Positions 35,696 to 44,280 of a stretch of DNA of 64,000 bases are shown here, one piece after another. Origin of the DNA: Terriglobia bacterium (GTDB lineage: Bacteria > Acidobacteriota > Terriglobia > Acidiferrales > UBA7541); contig JAIQEW010000002.1 in the NCBI GenBank assembly GCA_020073605.1, forward strand, positions 1 through 64,000, written 5' to 3'. The notes below the pieces were generated by a model. That model saw nothing but the letters and a program-made list of their open reading frames with translations, ran no database searches and was not told the origin of the DNA. Every line of letters begins with the position of its first letter. Within the stretch, counting starts at the first letter, position 1. A program made the position numbers and the translations under genes.

Positions 35696-37078
35696 ATGAG
35701 CGAGCCGGAAAAACTCGAACGCGGTCTCGGCCTGATCGAAGCGACATCGCTCAACATGACGTTCATGGTCGGAATCGGACCGTTCGTCGTGATTCCGTTC
35801 GTGATTCAGGCGATGGGCGGGCCGGGAAGCCTGCTCGCGTGGGCGGCGGGAGCGGCGCTGGCCGTGCTGGACGGCTGCATCTGGGCGGAACTGGGCGCGG
35901 CGATGCCGCAGGCCGGAGGCAGCTACGTCTATCTGCGCGAGGCGTACGGGCCGGAGCGCTGGGGGCGGCTGCTTTCATTTTTGTTCATCTGGCAGACGCT
36001 TTTTCAGGGGCCGCTCAGCATCGCCTCGGGGGCGCTCGGGTTTGCGACCTACTCGCGCTACCTGGTGGAGAAGTCGAGCCGGCTGGCGGGCGCGTTCGCG
36101 ACGCTCGGGACGCACGGCAACAATGTGATCGCGGGAGCCGTGATCGTCCTGGTCGTGGTGCTGCTCTACCGGAGGATCACCGAGATCGGGCGAATCTCGG
36201 TCGTCTTCAGCGTGATCGTGATCGGGACGATCCTGTGGATCATCTGGGGCGGCGCCAGACACTTTGACGCGCACCGCGCGTTCGATTTTTCAGGACAGAA
36301 CTGGAATCTTTCATGGCTGATGTTCGGGGCTCTCGGCCACGGGACCGTGCAGACGATCTACAGCTATCTCGGCTACTACAACGTGTGCAACCTCGGCGGC
36401 GAGATGAAAAGTCCCGAAAAGAATATCCCGCGCGCGATTTTCATCTCGATCCTCGGCATCACGGCGCTGTATCTCGCGATGCAGGTGAGCATCCTGGGCG
36501 TGATTCCGTGGAGAGAAGCCGGGCAATCGAGCTTCATCGCGAGCACATTCATCGAGCGCGTGTACGGGGGCCAATGGGCGGCGCTCGCGACCGGCCTCAT
36601 CCTGGTGACGGCACTCGGCTCCGTTTTTTCAGCCATGCTCGGGTATTCGCGCGTTCCCTACGCCGCGGCGCTCGACGGAAACTTTTTCTCGGCCTTCGCG
36701 CGCGTGCATCCCACGAAACGCTTTCCGCACATTTCGCTCGTGGCGGTGGGGGCGGCGGCGATTGTGTTCAGCCTGCTCTTCAGCCTTTTCTCGGTGATCC
36801 GCGCCATCCTGGCGATGCGCTGCATCATCCAATTCGTCGGCCAGGGGGTGGGGCTGATCCTGCTGCGGCGGCGCTGGGGAAGCGAGCCGCGGCCATTTCG
36901 CATGTGGCTGTACCCGGTCCCGGTCGTGTTTGCGATTGCCGGCTGGATATGGATCTTCCAATCGACGGGCACCAGGCCGATGTTGTGGTCGCTTGCAGCG
37001 GCAACGGCGGGAATTCTTGTATATTTGGTGCGCGCGCGATGGCAGCGCCAATGGCCTTTCGAGGAGACCGCCCGATGA
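35696..37078 (+). CDS. APC-superfamily amino acid permease
   Basis: A 460-residue transporter with about 12 membrane segments. The first helix, LIEATSLNMTFMVGIGPFVVIPFVIQAMGG, carries the small-residue break typical of APC substrate sites. Then come WAELGAAMPQAGGSYVYLREAYG, FGALGHGTVQTIYSYLGYYNVCNLGGEMKSPEKNIPRAI, and GYSRVPYAAALDGNFF. The start is set at MSEPEKLERGL, after GCAGGAA. Its TGA overlaps the ATG of the PIG-L gene as ATGA, so the two are translationally coupled. The substrate is probably an amino acid or amine. Confidence 0.88.
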   Translation: MSEPEKLERGLGLIEATSLNMTFMVGIGPFVVIPFVIQAMGGPGSLLAWAAGAALAVLDGCIWAELGAAMPQAGGSYVYLREAYGPERWGRLLSFLFIWQTLFQGPLSIASGALGFATYSRYLVEKSSRLAGAFATLGTHGNNVIAGAVIVLVVVLLYRRITEIGRISVVFSVIVIGTILWIIWGGARHFDAHRAFDFSGQNWNLSWLMFGALGHGTVQTIYSYLGYYNVCNLGGEMKSPEKNIPRAIFISILGITALYLAMQVSILGVIPWREAGQSSFIASTFIERVYGGQWAALATGLILVTALGSVFSAMLGYSRVPYAAALDGNFFSAFARVHPTKRFPHISLVAVGAAAIVFSLLFSLFSVIRAILAMRCIIQFVGQGVGLILLRRRWGSEPRPFRMWLYPVPVVFAIAGWIWIFQSTGTRPMLWSLAAATAGILVYLVRARWQRQWPFEETAR

Positions 37079-39630
37079 GTGGACGGACAAAACGATGGAT
37101 CCCGGTCGTGCTCGCGGCGGTTTTGGCGGCCGTGGCGGGACTCGGGCCGGTCGCGCGCGTTTCGGCGCAATCATTGCCGGAGACGGTCGAGGCGATCAAC
37201 AAGTCGCGCGTCGCGACGAGAATTCTATTCATCACGGCGCATCCGGATGACGAGTCGGCGAGCCTGCTGGCGTATCTTTCGCGCGGCCTTGGAGCCGACG
37301 TGGGGCTGCTGACGATCACGCGCGGGCAGGGCGGGCAGAACGCCATCGGCCCGGAGCAGGATGCACCGCTCGGCGTGGTCCGCACCACCGAATTGCTCGC
37401 GGCGGACGACCACTACGGCGTGCATCAATTTTTCACGCGCGCGGTGGACACGGGATTCTCGAAGAGCCCCGAGCGGACCATGAAGATCTGGGGCGACCGG
37501 ATTCCGCTCGAAGACATGGTGCGCGTGATCCGCACGTACCGGCCGCAAGTGGTGATCAACGGATGGGGCGGCGTCCGTTTCGGCCACGGGCAGCATCAGG
37601 CGAGCGGAATTTATACGCCGCAAGCCATCGCGGCCGCGGCCGATCCGACAAGATTTCCGGAGCAGATCGCCGAGGGGCTCGCGCCTTGGAAGGTGACGCT
37701 CGAACTGCGGCCCGGCAGTTTCGGGTTTGGCCCGGCACCGCCTCAAACGAGCGCGGGCGCAGTGCAGCTGCCGGTGAACGATGTGTCGCCGCTGTGGGGC
37801 AAGAGCTACGTGCAGATGGGAATGGAGGGCCACGAGCATCACCGCTCGCAGGGGACGCCCTCTCTTTTCGGCAATCCGTTCTTCCGCCGGCCGCCTTCGC
37901 TGGTGGTGGAGCGCGGGCAGGAGGCGGGAGGCGGATTCGATGCGAAGCTGCTGGCCGAGCCGATCGCGGCACTCGCGCAGCGCTTCCCGGCGTTTCAAAG
38001 CCTGATGGCGCCGGCGCTCGCGTCGGCGGATGAAGCGCTTGCCGCGGCCGCGAAATCGGCCCTCGCGCTCGACCGCATAGCAGCGGCGAAATCTCTCGCC
38101 GAAGCCGGCAAGGACATTGCGGCGGTGCAAGCGAAGATTTCGGGCGGTGACGACGCCAAAGGGGCGCTCCGGGAGCTCGACGGCGTGCGCGCGAGGATCG
38201 ACGCCGCGCTCGCGGATGATATCGCGCTGCCGATCGACACGCAGGCGGACCGCCATGAGCTGGTGGCCGGCGAGAATTTTTCCGTGAACATCAATTTTCT
38301 CGATCAGCCCGCTGTGCCGGTGAAGTGGGCGGCGGACAAATCGAGTTTGCTCGTGCCCTCGGGATGGAATGTGACGCTCGATGAGGCGAAGGGCGGTGCC
38401 GCGAGCTATCGCTTCCACGTCGCAATTCCCGCCGGGGCGAAGCCGCCGAGCGCACCCGAAGATGCGGTCCTGCCGTTTCCGCCGCCGCTCGTGAAGCTGG
38501 CGCTCCGAGTCGCGGTCGGAGACTACGAATTCACGATCGAGAAGCCGGTCGAATCGGCCGTGGCGAAGACGACCGGCGTCGAAACGTATCAGCTCGAACT
38601 GGTTCCGGCGGTGACGCTGACGGTCGAGCCCTCGCAGGTGATGGTGCCGGCGAAGCGGGCCTCGGCGCCCGTGGAGCTGCTGGCGCGCGTGCGCTACCAC
38701 GGGACGAAGCCGGCGACCGCGGCGGTCGGACTCGACGCGCCGGAAGGATGGAAGGTGCAGCCGATTTCTCCGCTCAATTTCTCGGAGGCGAGCGACCAGC
38801 TCATCAAGTACGTGGTGACGCCCCCCGCGAAAATCGCTCCGGGGGCCTATCCGCTTCGTCCGTACGCGCGGCTGGGAGAGGAGGCTTTCCGCACGTCGCT
38901 CGAACCGATCCCCACGCTGCCGACGCGCGATTGGAGCCGCCCGGCCGATGCGACCGTGCACGTGCTCGATCTCACCGTGCCGGCGGGGCTTCGAATCGGC
39001 TACATCGCCGGCGACAACGATCCGCTGCCGGAAACGCTGCGGCAAATCGGCATTCAGGTGGACCTGCTCGATGAAGTGGCGCTCGCATTCGGCGATCTAT
39101 CGCGCTACGACGCGATCGTCGCAGGCATCCGCGCCTACGAGCTGCGTCCCGATGCAATGGCTGCGAATGCCCGTCTGCTCGACTACGTGCAGAAAGGCGG
39201 AACGCTGCTGGTGCAATACGAGCGCGACTTCGCGTGGAACAAATTGCTGCCCGCGCCGTTCCCGGCAAAGATGGCGGACCAGGCGGTGCGCGTGACGGAC
39301 CAGAATTCTCCGGTGACGTTTTTGGCGCCGGAAAATCCGCTGCTGAATTCGCCGAACAAGATCACGCTCGCGGATTTCGAAGGATGGAACCAGGAACGCG
39401 GCCTCTATTTCTGGAGCACGTGGGATCCGCGCTATCAACCCGTGCTCGGGCTCACCGATCCGGGCGAGCCGGAAGCGAAGGGCGGGCTGGTGTACGCGCG
39501 CGACGGGAAAGGCGTGTACATTTATACGGGGCTGTCGTTTTTCCGCGAGCTTCCCGATGGAGTGCCGGGCGCGTACCGGCTATTCGTCAACCTGCTGAGC
39601 CAGACGCGGCATGCTGCACCGCGGCGATAA
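37075..39630 (+). CDS. Exported PIG-L/LmbE-type deacetylase with C-terminal NEW3-like and GATase-like domains
   Basis: An 851-residue secreted protein (signal about residues 1-31). The N-terminal zinc deacetylase has AHPDDESASLLAYLSRG (HPDDE at residues 56-60) and a second metal motif GHGQHQASG. Members remove N-acetyl groups from sugars or amino sugars. A helical spacer follows, then beta-rich segments with a NEW3-like pattern (VELLARVRYHGTKPATAAVG...APEGWKV). A C-terminal alpha/beta region (RIGYIAGDNDPLPETLRQIG, YVQKGGTLLVQYERDF) resembles class I glutamine-amidotransferase-like folds. It is coupled to the APC permease. Substrate unknown. Confidence 0.85.
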   Translation: MSGRTKRWIPVVLAAVLAAVAGLGPVARVSAQSLPETVEAINKSRVATRILFITAHPDDESASLLAYLSRGLGADVGLLTITRGQGGQNAIGPEQDAPLGVVRTTELLAADDHYGVHQFFTRAVDTGFSKSPERTMKIWGDRIPLEDMVRVIRTYRPQVVINGWGGVRFGHGQHQASGIYTPQAIAAAADPTRFPEQIAEGLAPWKVTLELRPGSFGFGPAPPQTSAGAVQLPVNDVSPLWGKSYVQMGMEGHEHHRSQGTPSLFGNPFFRRPPSLVVERGQEAGGGFDAKLLAEPIAALAQRFPAFQSLMAPALASADEALAAAAKSALALDRIAAAKSLAEAGKDIAAVQAKISGGDDAKGALRELDGVRARIDAALADDIALPIDTQADRHELVAGENFSVNINFLDQPAVPVKWAADKSSLLVPSGWNVTLDEAKGGAASYRFHVAIPAGAKPPSAPEDAVLPFPPPLVKLALRVAVGDYEFTIEKPVESAVAKTTGVETYQLELVPAVTLTVEPSQVMVPAKRASAPVELLARVRYHGTKPATAAVGLDAPEGWKVQPISPLNFSEASDQLIKYVVTPPAKIAPGAYPLRPYARLGEEAFRTSLEPIPTLPTRDWSRPADATVHVLDLTVPAGLRIGYIAGDNDPLPETLRQIGIQVDLLDEVALAFGDLSRYDAIVAGIRAYELRPDAMAANARLLDYVQKGGTLLVQYERDFAWNKLLPAPFPAKMADQAVRVTDQNSPVTFLAPENPLLNSPNKITLADFEGWNQERGLYFWSTWDPRYQPVLGLTDPGEPEAKGGLVYARDGKGVYIYTGLSFFRELPDGVPGAYRLFVNLLSQTRHAAPRR

Positions 39631-39646
39631 GAGGAGGGTCTAGCGA

Positions 39647-40261
39647 ATGAGGAAAAGGATCGAGGAATTCGCGTGGATGCGCGGCTTCATTTGCTTTCTG
39701 GCCGCCGCCTTGATTTTCGCGGTTTCGTTCGACGCCTCGGCCGGGCAGAAGAAGAAAAAGGGGAAGGACAAGGACGCGGACCATTCCGATCAGGTTCCCA
39801 TGCCGCCCAAGCCGGATGTGGAAGCGATCGACGATGACATCGGACAAATGATGGCGGGGTTTCAGCTCGGCGACACCGAAATGATGCACAAGTATTATTC
39901 CGACAACGTCGTCTTTGTGAGCGGCGCGTACGAGCCTCCCGTCGTGGGCTGGCAGAACTACGTTCCGCTCTATCAGCGGGAGCGGGCGGCGTTTCAGGGG
40001 ATGCAGCTGAACCGGCGGAACACTCTTATATTCACGCACGGCGACGTTGCCTGGGCGTCGTACCAGTGGCAGTTCGATGCCAATTTCAACGGGCAGCCCT
40101 ACACAACGCGGGGCCAGACGACGCTGGTGTTCAATAAGATGGGCGGGAACTGGCTGATCGTGCACAACCACACATCGGAGATTCCCGCGGCAGCCGCGAG
40201 CGCGCCCGCACCGCAGCCGCCGGCGGCGGGCCCGCCCGCAGGCGCCCAGCCAAAACCCTAG
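39647..40261 (+). CDS. Exported NTF2/SnoaL-like (DUF4440) protein
   Basis: A 204-residue protein with an N-terminal export signal (FICFLAAALIFAVSFDASAG) and a Lys/Asp-rich linker. The NTF2-like domain has DDIGQMMAGFQLGDTEMMHKYYSDNVVFVSG, TLIFTHGDVAWASYQWQF, and TTLVFNKMGGNWLIVHNHTS. A Pro/Ala-rich tail ends the protein. It starts 16 nt after the PIG-L gene with GGAGGG upstream, so it is probably the third gene of that operon. Ligand unknown. Confidence 0.8.
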   Translation: MRKRIEEFAWMRGFICFLAAALIFAVSFDASAGQKKKKGKDKDADHSDQVPMPPKPDVEAIDDDIGQMMAGFQLGDTEMMHKYYSDNVVFVSGAYEPPVVGWQNYVPLYQRERAAFQGMQLNRRNTLIFTHGDVAWASYQWQFDANFNGQPYTTRGQTTLVFNKMGGNWLIVHNHTSEIPAAAASAPAPQPPAAGPPAGAQPKP

Positions 40262-40279
40262 GACCGGACCGCGCGGCGA

Positions 40280-40549
40280 TCAAAAGCTGCGAAAGCCCTG
40301 GTAGAGCCAGATCCCGGCAATCGCCGCGAGCAGCACGCCTGAAACGACCATCAGCGCCGCGATCGGCCGGCCCAGCTTTTCGATTCGCGTCACGATCGCG
40401 CGCTGCTCGTTGGCCATCGATTCTCCGGCAGCGTCGAGAAAGATCTGGTCTTCCTCGCGGGTCTCGAGCGTGCTGCGATAGATCATCACGCAGATCAGCA
40501 CGGCCGTAATGACACCCCAGGTCAAAAGCATCATCTGAAGCATTCCCAT
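40280..40549 (-). CDS. Small two-helix membrane protein
   Basis: An 89-residue protein with an N-terminal hydrophobic helix (LQMMLLTWGVITAVLICVMIY) and a C-terminal one (IAALMVVSGVLLAAIAGIWLYQGF). A charged segment TREEDQIFLDAAGESMANEQ lies between them. A GGGGAGG-type ribosome site lies upstream. It converges on the NTF2-like gene. Function unknown. Confidence 0.6.
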   Translation of the reverse strand: MGMLQMMLLTWGVITAVLICVMIYRSTLETREEDQIFLDAAGESMANEQRAIVTRIEKLGRPIAALMVVSGVLLAAIAGIWLYQGFRSF

Positions 40550-40662
40550 AGCTACCTCCCCTGCCCGCGGGTCGTGGGGACTGCGCCGGACGGCGACCGG
40601 CCCGTGCGGGCCTCTTGGGTCGATTTTGGCGGGATTATAGCACTACTGGCGGCAAAGGGATG

Positions 40663-41007
40663 TCAAGCCGGGCGGAGCTCGTCGGGGAACTGGACGCCCC
40701 AGAAATTGCGGGCGGGATAGAGGATTTCGACGCCCAGATCGAAGGGGCCGTGCTCCCTGCGGTCGCGCACGCAGACGACGCGGAACTCGCGGACCTCATG
40801 GGAAACGCCGTTCAGAATCTCGATGCGGGAGCCCAGGTCGGGCAGGAAGGGTAAGCGGAGCAGCGCGCCGGTGCGGCTGACGGAGAGGACTTCGGCGGGG
40901 GCGTCGCGCGTTTCGCCGCCGGGTTCGCGGCGGAGAACTTTTACGGGGATGTGGATACGGACCCGGCTCGAACGGCGGCGCTCCAGCATCGCGCGGGCAG
41001 TTGCCAT
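40663..41007 (-). CDS. PilZ-domain protein
   Basis: A 114-residue PilZ protein, starting MATARAMLERRRSSRVRIHIPV with GGAGG 10 nt upstream. PilZ domains bind cyclic di-GMP through an RxxxR stretch and a (D/N)xSxxG motif. Here RRSSRVRI fits the first, and the second appears as LSVSRTGALLR, with the acidic position replaced, so binding strength is uncertain. A C-terminal strand pattern, GPFDLGVEILYPARNFWGVQF, completes the barrel. It is a stand-alone PilZ effector and its target is unknown. Confidence 0.8.
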   Translation of the reverse strand: MATARAMLERRRSSRVRIHIPVKVLRREPGGETRDAPAEVLSVSRTGALLRLPFLPDLGSRIEILNGVSHEVREFRVVCVRDRREHGPFDLGVEILYPARNFWGVQFPDELRPA

Positions 41008-41098
41008 GTGAATGCCCTCCTCTTTCCGCGACCCCACTAAAAATACTGTAGGCGCGGCTGCGGCGCGGGTCAATGGTACTCCGCGCGGGCGTGCTTCG

Positions 41099-41127
41099 TT
41101 GACAAACCAGGGGCGGCGCGGCAAGAT
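41099..41127 (+). promoter_or_regulatory. Promoter of tRNA-Leu
   Basis: A perfect -35 TTGACA at 41099-41104 is followed after 17 bp by CAAGAT at 41122-41127. The expected transcript start is about 20 nt before the tRNA. Confidence 0.55.
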
Positions 41128-41155
41128 GGTTTTGCCTCGTTTTACCGCATGAATT

Positions 41156-41242
41156 GCCCAAGTGGCGGAATTGGCAGACGCGCTAGCTTCAGGAGCTAGT
41201 TCCCGCAAGGGAGTGGAGGTTCGAGTCCTCTCTTGGGCACCA
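41156..41242 (+). tRNA. tRNA-Leu (anticodon CAG)
   Basis: An 87-nt gene with acceptor stem GCCCAAG / CTTGGGC and D-arm GCGGAATTGGCAGACGC. The anticodon arm is CTAGC-TTCAGGA-GCTAG, anticodon CAG. It has a long class II variable arm (TTCCCGCAAGGGAG), T-loop GGTTCGAGTCC and an encoded CCA. All features fit leucine tRNA. Confidence 0.95.
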
Positions 41243-41262
41243 TTCTCGAGATTGACCTGTAT

Positions 41263-41976
41263 CTATCTGCCTTTGCCATCTGCCAGCAAACTTTCGGCGT
41301 AGAGGGCGCCTTTGGGGGTGTCTTCATGCTTGAAGTAAACGAAGACGTCGCCGCGACCGGCGGCATCGGCGACCTTGCTCGAAATGGCCTTGCGGGCGCC
41401 AGCCGAGTACTTCTCCTTTCGTAGGCGGAAGTAGCTGAAGTCGGCGGTCGCCACGTCGGGCGTTTCCAGTTTTTCACTTTCGGCCTGGCAGAGCGCGACA
41501 TTCGCGCGGCCCAGCCGGTCGTACACATCGTCGGTGAACCAGGAGACGTGCCGGAATTCGATTGCCGCACGCGTGTCTCGCGGCACTTTTTCCAGAAACT
41601 CTTCGAGCCGCGCGAGGTCGCATTTGAAATTCGGCGGCAATTGAAACAGCACGGGGCCGAGCTTGCCCGCCTCGCGCAGAGGGTCGAGCGACGCGAGGAA
41701 ATCCGAGGTCAGCTTCGATGTCCCGCGCAGGCGCTTGATGTGCGTGATCGACTGGTGCGCCTTGACGGCAAATTGGAAACCCGCGGGCGTGGCGGCGATC
41801 CAGCCGGCGAGCAGTTTGCCCGTGACCTTGCTGCGGAACGTATAATTCACTTCGACGGAGTTGAGGCGCGTCGCGTAGTAGCCGAGAAACTTCGCGGAGG
41901 CCAGCTTCGCCGGGTAGAAGTCCGGCTTCCAGCTCGCATACGCCCATCCCGAAGTGCCCGCATAGATTTTCGCCAC
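41263..41976 (-). CDS. DUF72-family protein
   Basis: A 237-residue DUF72 (YecE-like) TIM-barrel protein. Motifs: IYAGTSGWAYASWKPDFYP, FLGYYATRLNSVEVNYTFRS, FQFAVKAHQSITH, LGPVLFQLPPNF, AAIEFRHVSWFTDDVYDRL and VFVYFKHEDTPKGA. Length is normal. The biochemical function of the family is not established. It lies just downstream of tRNA-Leu on the opposite strand; no operon partner is visible. Confidence 0.88.
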   Translation of the reverse strand: MAKIYAGTSGWAYASWKPDFYPAKLASAKFLGYYATRLNSVEVNYTFRSKVTGKLLAGWIAATPAGFQFAVKAHQSITHIKRLRGTSKLTSDFLASLDPLREAGKLGPVLFQLPPNFKCDLARLEEFLEKVPRDTRAAIEFRHVSWFTDDVYDRLGRANVALCQAESEKLETPDVATADFSYFRLRKEKYSAGARKAISSKVADAAGRGDVFVYFKHEDTPKGALYAESLLADGKGR

Positions 41977-42100
41977 TGGCGTTTCCCCGATCGACGTTGT
42001 GCTTCACACACGTTCGTTTACGACTGGCCGAAGGTGGAAGTCTATAACACACGCCGGCAAGATTTGGGATAGTATGCGGCGCAGCGCTGGAGGCCTTCGC

Positions 42101-42241
42101 ATGTTCCCCTCGTTCGCCGCATTCGTCATTCACGCCATCGAGCCGCACGTCAGCTTTCCACAAGGCGCGGTCGCGAACGAGCAGATCGCGCTGCGCTGGA
42201 TACATTTCGCTTCGGGCATCATCTGGATCGGATTGCTTTAG
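42101..42241 (+). pseudogene. N-terminal remnant of a urate-oxidase-N (PuuD-like) membrane protein
   Basis: A 46-codon reading frame with a good ribosome site (TGGAGG, 8 nt upstream). It encodes VIHAIEPHVSFPQGAVANEQ followed by IALRWIHFASGIIWIGLL and a TAG. The last part matches the first membrane helix of PuuD/urate-oxidase-N-type proteins, which normally continue with an aromatic-rich stretch and many more helices. After the stop nothing similar follows before the next gene. It is most simply a gene truncated by deletion. A functional micro-protein cannot be excluded. Confidence 0.55.
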
Positions 42242-42300
42242 AGCGCTCGTACTCGGATGCGGTCGGGGCGCATCTCATGAATTAGCAATCGGAGGCCGCT

Positions 42301-42924
42301 ATGAAAGCAGCCGGCCGTTTGGTGCTCTCGATTCTTCTTTTGGCGGCGACCGCCGCTCAGCCGCTCGTGGCATTCGACTATCCGCTTTCATCCAAGGCGA
42401 TCCGCGAAGCCTATTTTCTGGGCAAAGCGAACCTGGATCAGAGGCAGCGGTTCTTCGAAAAGTACCGGCACAATCCGCCGCCGCTGAGGACCGGGCCCCA
42501 CGTGGCGCTGATCGAAGTCGAGACGCCTTTCGCTTGTCTTGTGGACGCGATCTCGCAGGCGCCGCTCAACTACTACGCGCAGGAAGCCGCGCGGGACTAT
42601 CTGGGCAAGCCGGGCAAATTTCGCGTGCACGTGGAAATCTACTTCACGCCAACCTACCCAAAGCCGGATGACACGGCCATCACGCTTGGCGATTTCTGGC
42701 GCGATTTCACGATTCATCTGAAACAGGACACGGAAATCCCGCCGCTCTCTGTCCACGGCGAACCGATCTACAGCGAGGACACAATCAGCGGATACATCGG
42801 GGCGATCATCGAGACGGAGTACAACGTGAATAAGATCGATCCCGGCGGGATCACGACCGTCGTGGTGGATACGCCCGACGGGCAACAAGTGGAAACGACA
42901 TTCTCGCTCAACAACCTTCGCTAG
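42301..42924 (+). CDS. Secreted protein of unknown function
   Basis: A 207-residue protein with a signal peptide (MKAAGRLVLSILLLAATAAQPLVA) and a CGGAGG site 5-10 nt before the ATG. The mature part has SSKAIREAYFLGKANLDQRQRFF, LIEVETPFACLVDAISQAPLNYYAQEAARDYLG, and a beta-rich C-terminal half (FRVHVEIYFTPTYPKP, VVVDTPDGQQVETTFSL). I recognise no domain; homologues are probably confined to related bacteria. It is convergent with the SH3-like gene. Confidence 0.7.
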   Translation: MKAAGRLVLSILLLAATAAQPLVAFDYPLSSKAIREAYFLGKANLDQRQRFFEKYRHNPPPLRTGPHVALIEVETPFACLVDAISQAPLNYYAQEAARDYLGKPGKFRVHVEIYFTPTYPKPDDTAITLGDFWRDFTIHLKQDTEIPPLSVHGEPIYSEDTISGYIGAIIETEYNVNKIDPGGITTVVVDTPDGQQVETTFSLNNLR

Positions 42925-42949
42925 AGTGAATTCCCGAGGGCCCCGCCGT

Positions 42950-44077
42950 TCAGCGGTCCGTGCTCTGCCCCTCGATGAAATGGAAAGCGTCCTCGACTGC
43001 TTTCGCGGATGCGTGCGACCCCTTCGCATCGGTGGTGAATTGAGGGCGGCGCCGCGGCGACAATCTTCCCGGCTCGAACGATCCGCGCTTCATGCGAAAC
43101 ACCCAGACGAACTCATACCGCGTTTTTTCGAGCTCCGATGCGGACATGATCGCCGTGTCCAGCATTGTGATCGGACTGAAGTCGGAGAATCCGTTGGGGT
43201 CCGTGTGAACGGGCGCGGGCATCGCCGAGAGATAGGAATCCGAATCGTGCGCGAAGAGGATTACGTAGTCCACGCGCGCGATATCGGGCGCGGGACAGAT
43301 GCTGGAAAATTGCTTCCGGCGATTGTCCACGAGCCATTTGTATTGAGCCGGAGAGAGACCATACGCCGAGAAAAAAACGCGGCAGCTCGGATCGGCGCTT
43401 TCGTTTTCAGGCTGCGCCTCGGGATAGTCTTCCGACTCAGCGAGAGGGGCGGAAGGCTGCGACGTTGCGAGGTCGCGCGGTGGCAGGGCGCTCGTGGCCC
43501 TTGGCACCATCATGGCGGAGACGGGCGCAACGGACGTTTTCGCGGGGACGATAGCCGCACTCGGCGCCGGCACGGTGCTGTGCGAACTGGACGACATTAG
43601 CGGCACGGTCGCGCTGCTTGCCGGGACATTCACCTTCTTCGCGACAGTTGCTGTAGGCGCAGCCGATTTCGCTGGCTGCGGCGCGACAAGCGCGGCGGTT
43701 GAGGATTTCGCCGGGGCTGGCGCACTGGCCGGAGCGGGCTGCGCGGCGGCGACCGGGTTTGCGTTCGCCACGGGACGCGGGGCAGGGCTGGCGGGTGCGC
43801 TCTCTTTATCCTCTAGCGGCGGCAGATCCGGGAACACGCTTTCCGGCACGTAGCCGTCGACACCGTTCGCGGTGCGAATCCGCACGAAGCCCTTCACGCG
43901 CGAGACGATTTCCACGGTCTCGCCGCATCGCAGCTTCGCTTCCACGTCGAAACTTGAGAGCGAGTCGTACACCCAGACGCGATCCTGATTTGCCAGGCAT
44001 TTCACGCTGCCGATGTCCGATGCCGAAGCAGGCAGAGCTGATGCGAGCGCGATGAGGACTAGAAGTGACCGAGACAC
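42950..44077 (-). CDS. Exported SH3-like domain protein with Pro/Ala-rich linker
   Basis: From a GTG at 44077 with GGAGG upstream, a 375-residue protein has a signal peptide (VSRSLLVLIALASALPASA). Next is a bacterial SH3-like domain (VYDSLSSFDVEAKLRCGETVEIVSRVKGFVRIRTANGVDGYVPES). A long low-complexity Ala/Pro/Ser/Val linker (about residues 100-220) follows. The C-terminal domain contains FFSAYGLSPAQYKWLVDNRRKQF and VDYVILFAHDSDSYLSAMP, plus YEFVWVFRMKRGSF. SH3-like modules often bind cell wall. The C-terminal domain is not recognised. Confidence 0.75.
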   Translation of the reverse strand: MSRSLLVLIALASALPASASDIGSVKCLANQDRVWVYDSLSSFDVEAKLRCGETVEIVSRVKGFVRIRTANGVDGYVPESVFPDLPPLEDKESAPASPAPRPVANANPVAAAQPAPASAPAPAKSSTAALVAPQPAKSAAPTATVAKKVNVPASSATVPLMSSSSHSTVPAPSAAIVPAKTSVAPVSAMMVPRATSALPPRDLATSQPSAPLAESEDYPEAQPENESADPSCRVFFSAYGLSPAQYKWLVDNRRKQFSSICPAPDIARVDYVILFAHDSDSYLSAMPAPVHTDPNGFSDFSPITMLDTAIMSASELEKTRYEFVWVFRMKRGSFEPGRLSPRRRPQFTTDAKGSHASAKAVEDAFHFIEGQSTDR

Positions 44078-44213
44078 GGCAATCCTCCGGATGATCCCCC
44101 GAGAAAAAGACGCCGAAACCGGCTGTAGAACTATCGCGCGCGGCGGCGCCGCCAACAACTGGACGCAGGGACAAGATTGGTGCAGGGCAAGAGAAAGCGA
44201 AGGCTGAGAAGAA

Positions 44214-44263
44214 GCAGATCCCTCGTCGTCCGCCGAAAGCGGGCAGACTCGTTCGGGATGACA
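44214..44263 (+). repeat. 50-bp dispersed repeat, copy B
   Basis: Nearly identical to 23942-23991 and in the same orientation: starts GCAGATCCCTCGTCGTCCGC and ends TCGGGATGACA. It lies between the SH3-like gene and the Rieske gene and is noncoding. Confidence 0.75.
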
Positions 44264-44280
44264 AGCTCCTTGCGTGTGGG

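Noticed and set aside
37225..39045. Minus-strand frame of about 600 codons
   Set aside because: It is antisense to the PIG-L deacetylase gene; the residue pattern is Arg/His-rich with no motif.
42242..42300. Read-through of the TAG after the PuuD-like fragment (amber decoding)
   Set aside because: The codons after TAG do not resemble the expected continuation of the family and soon hit another stop.
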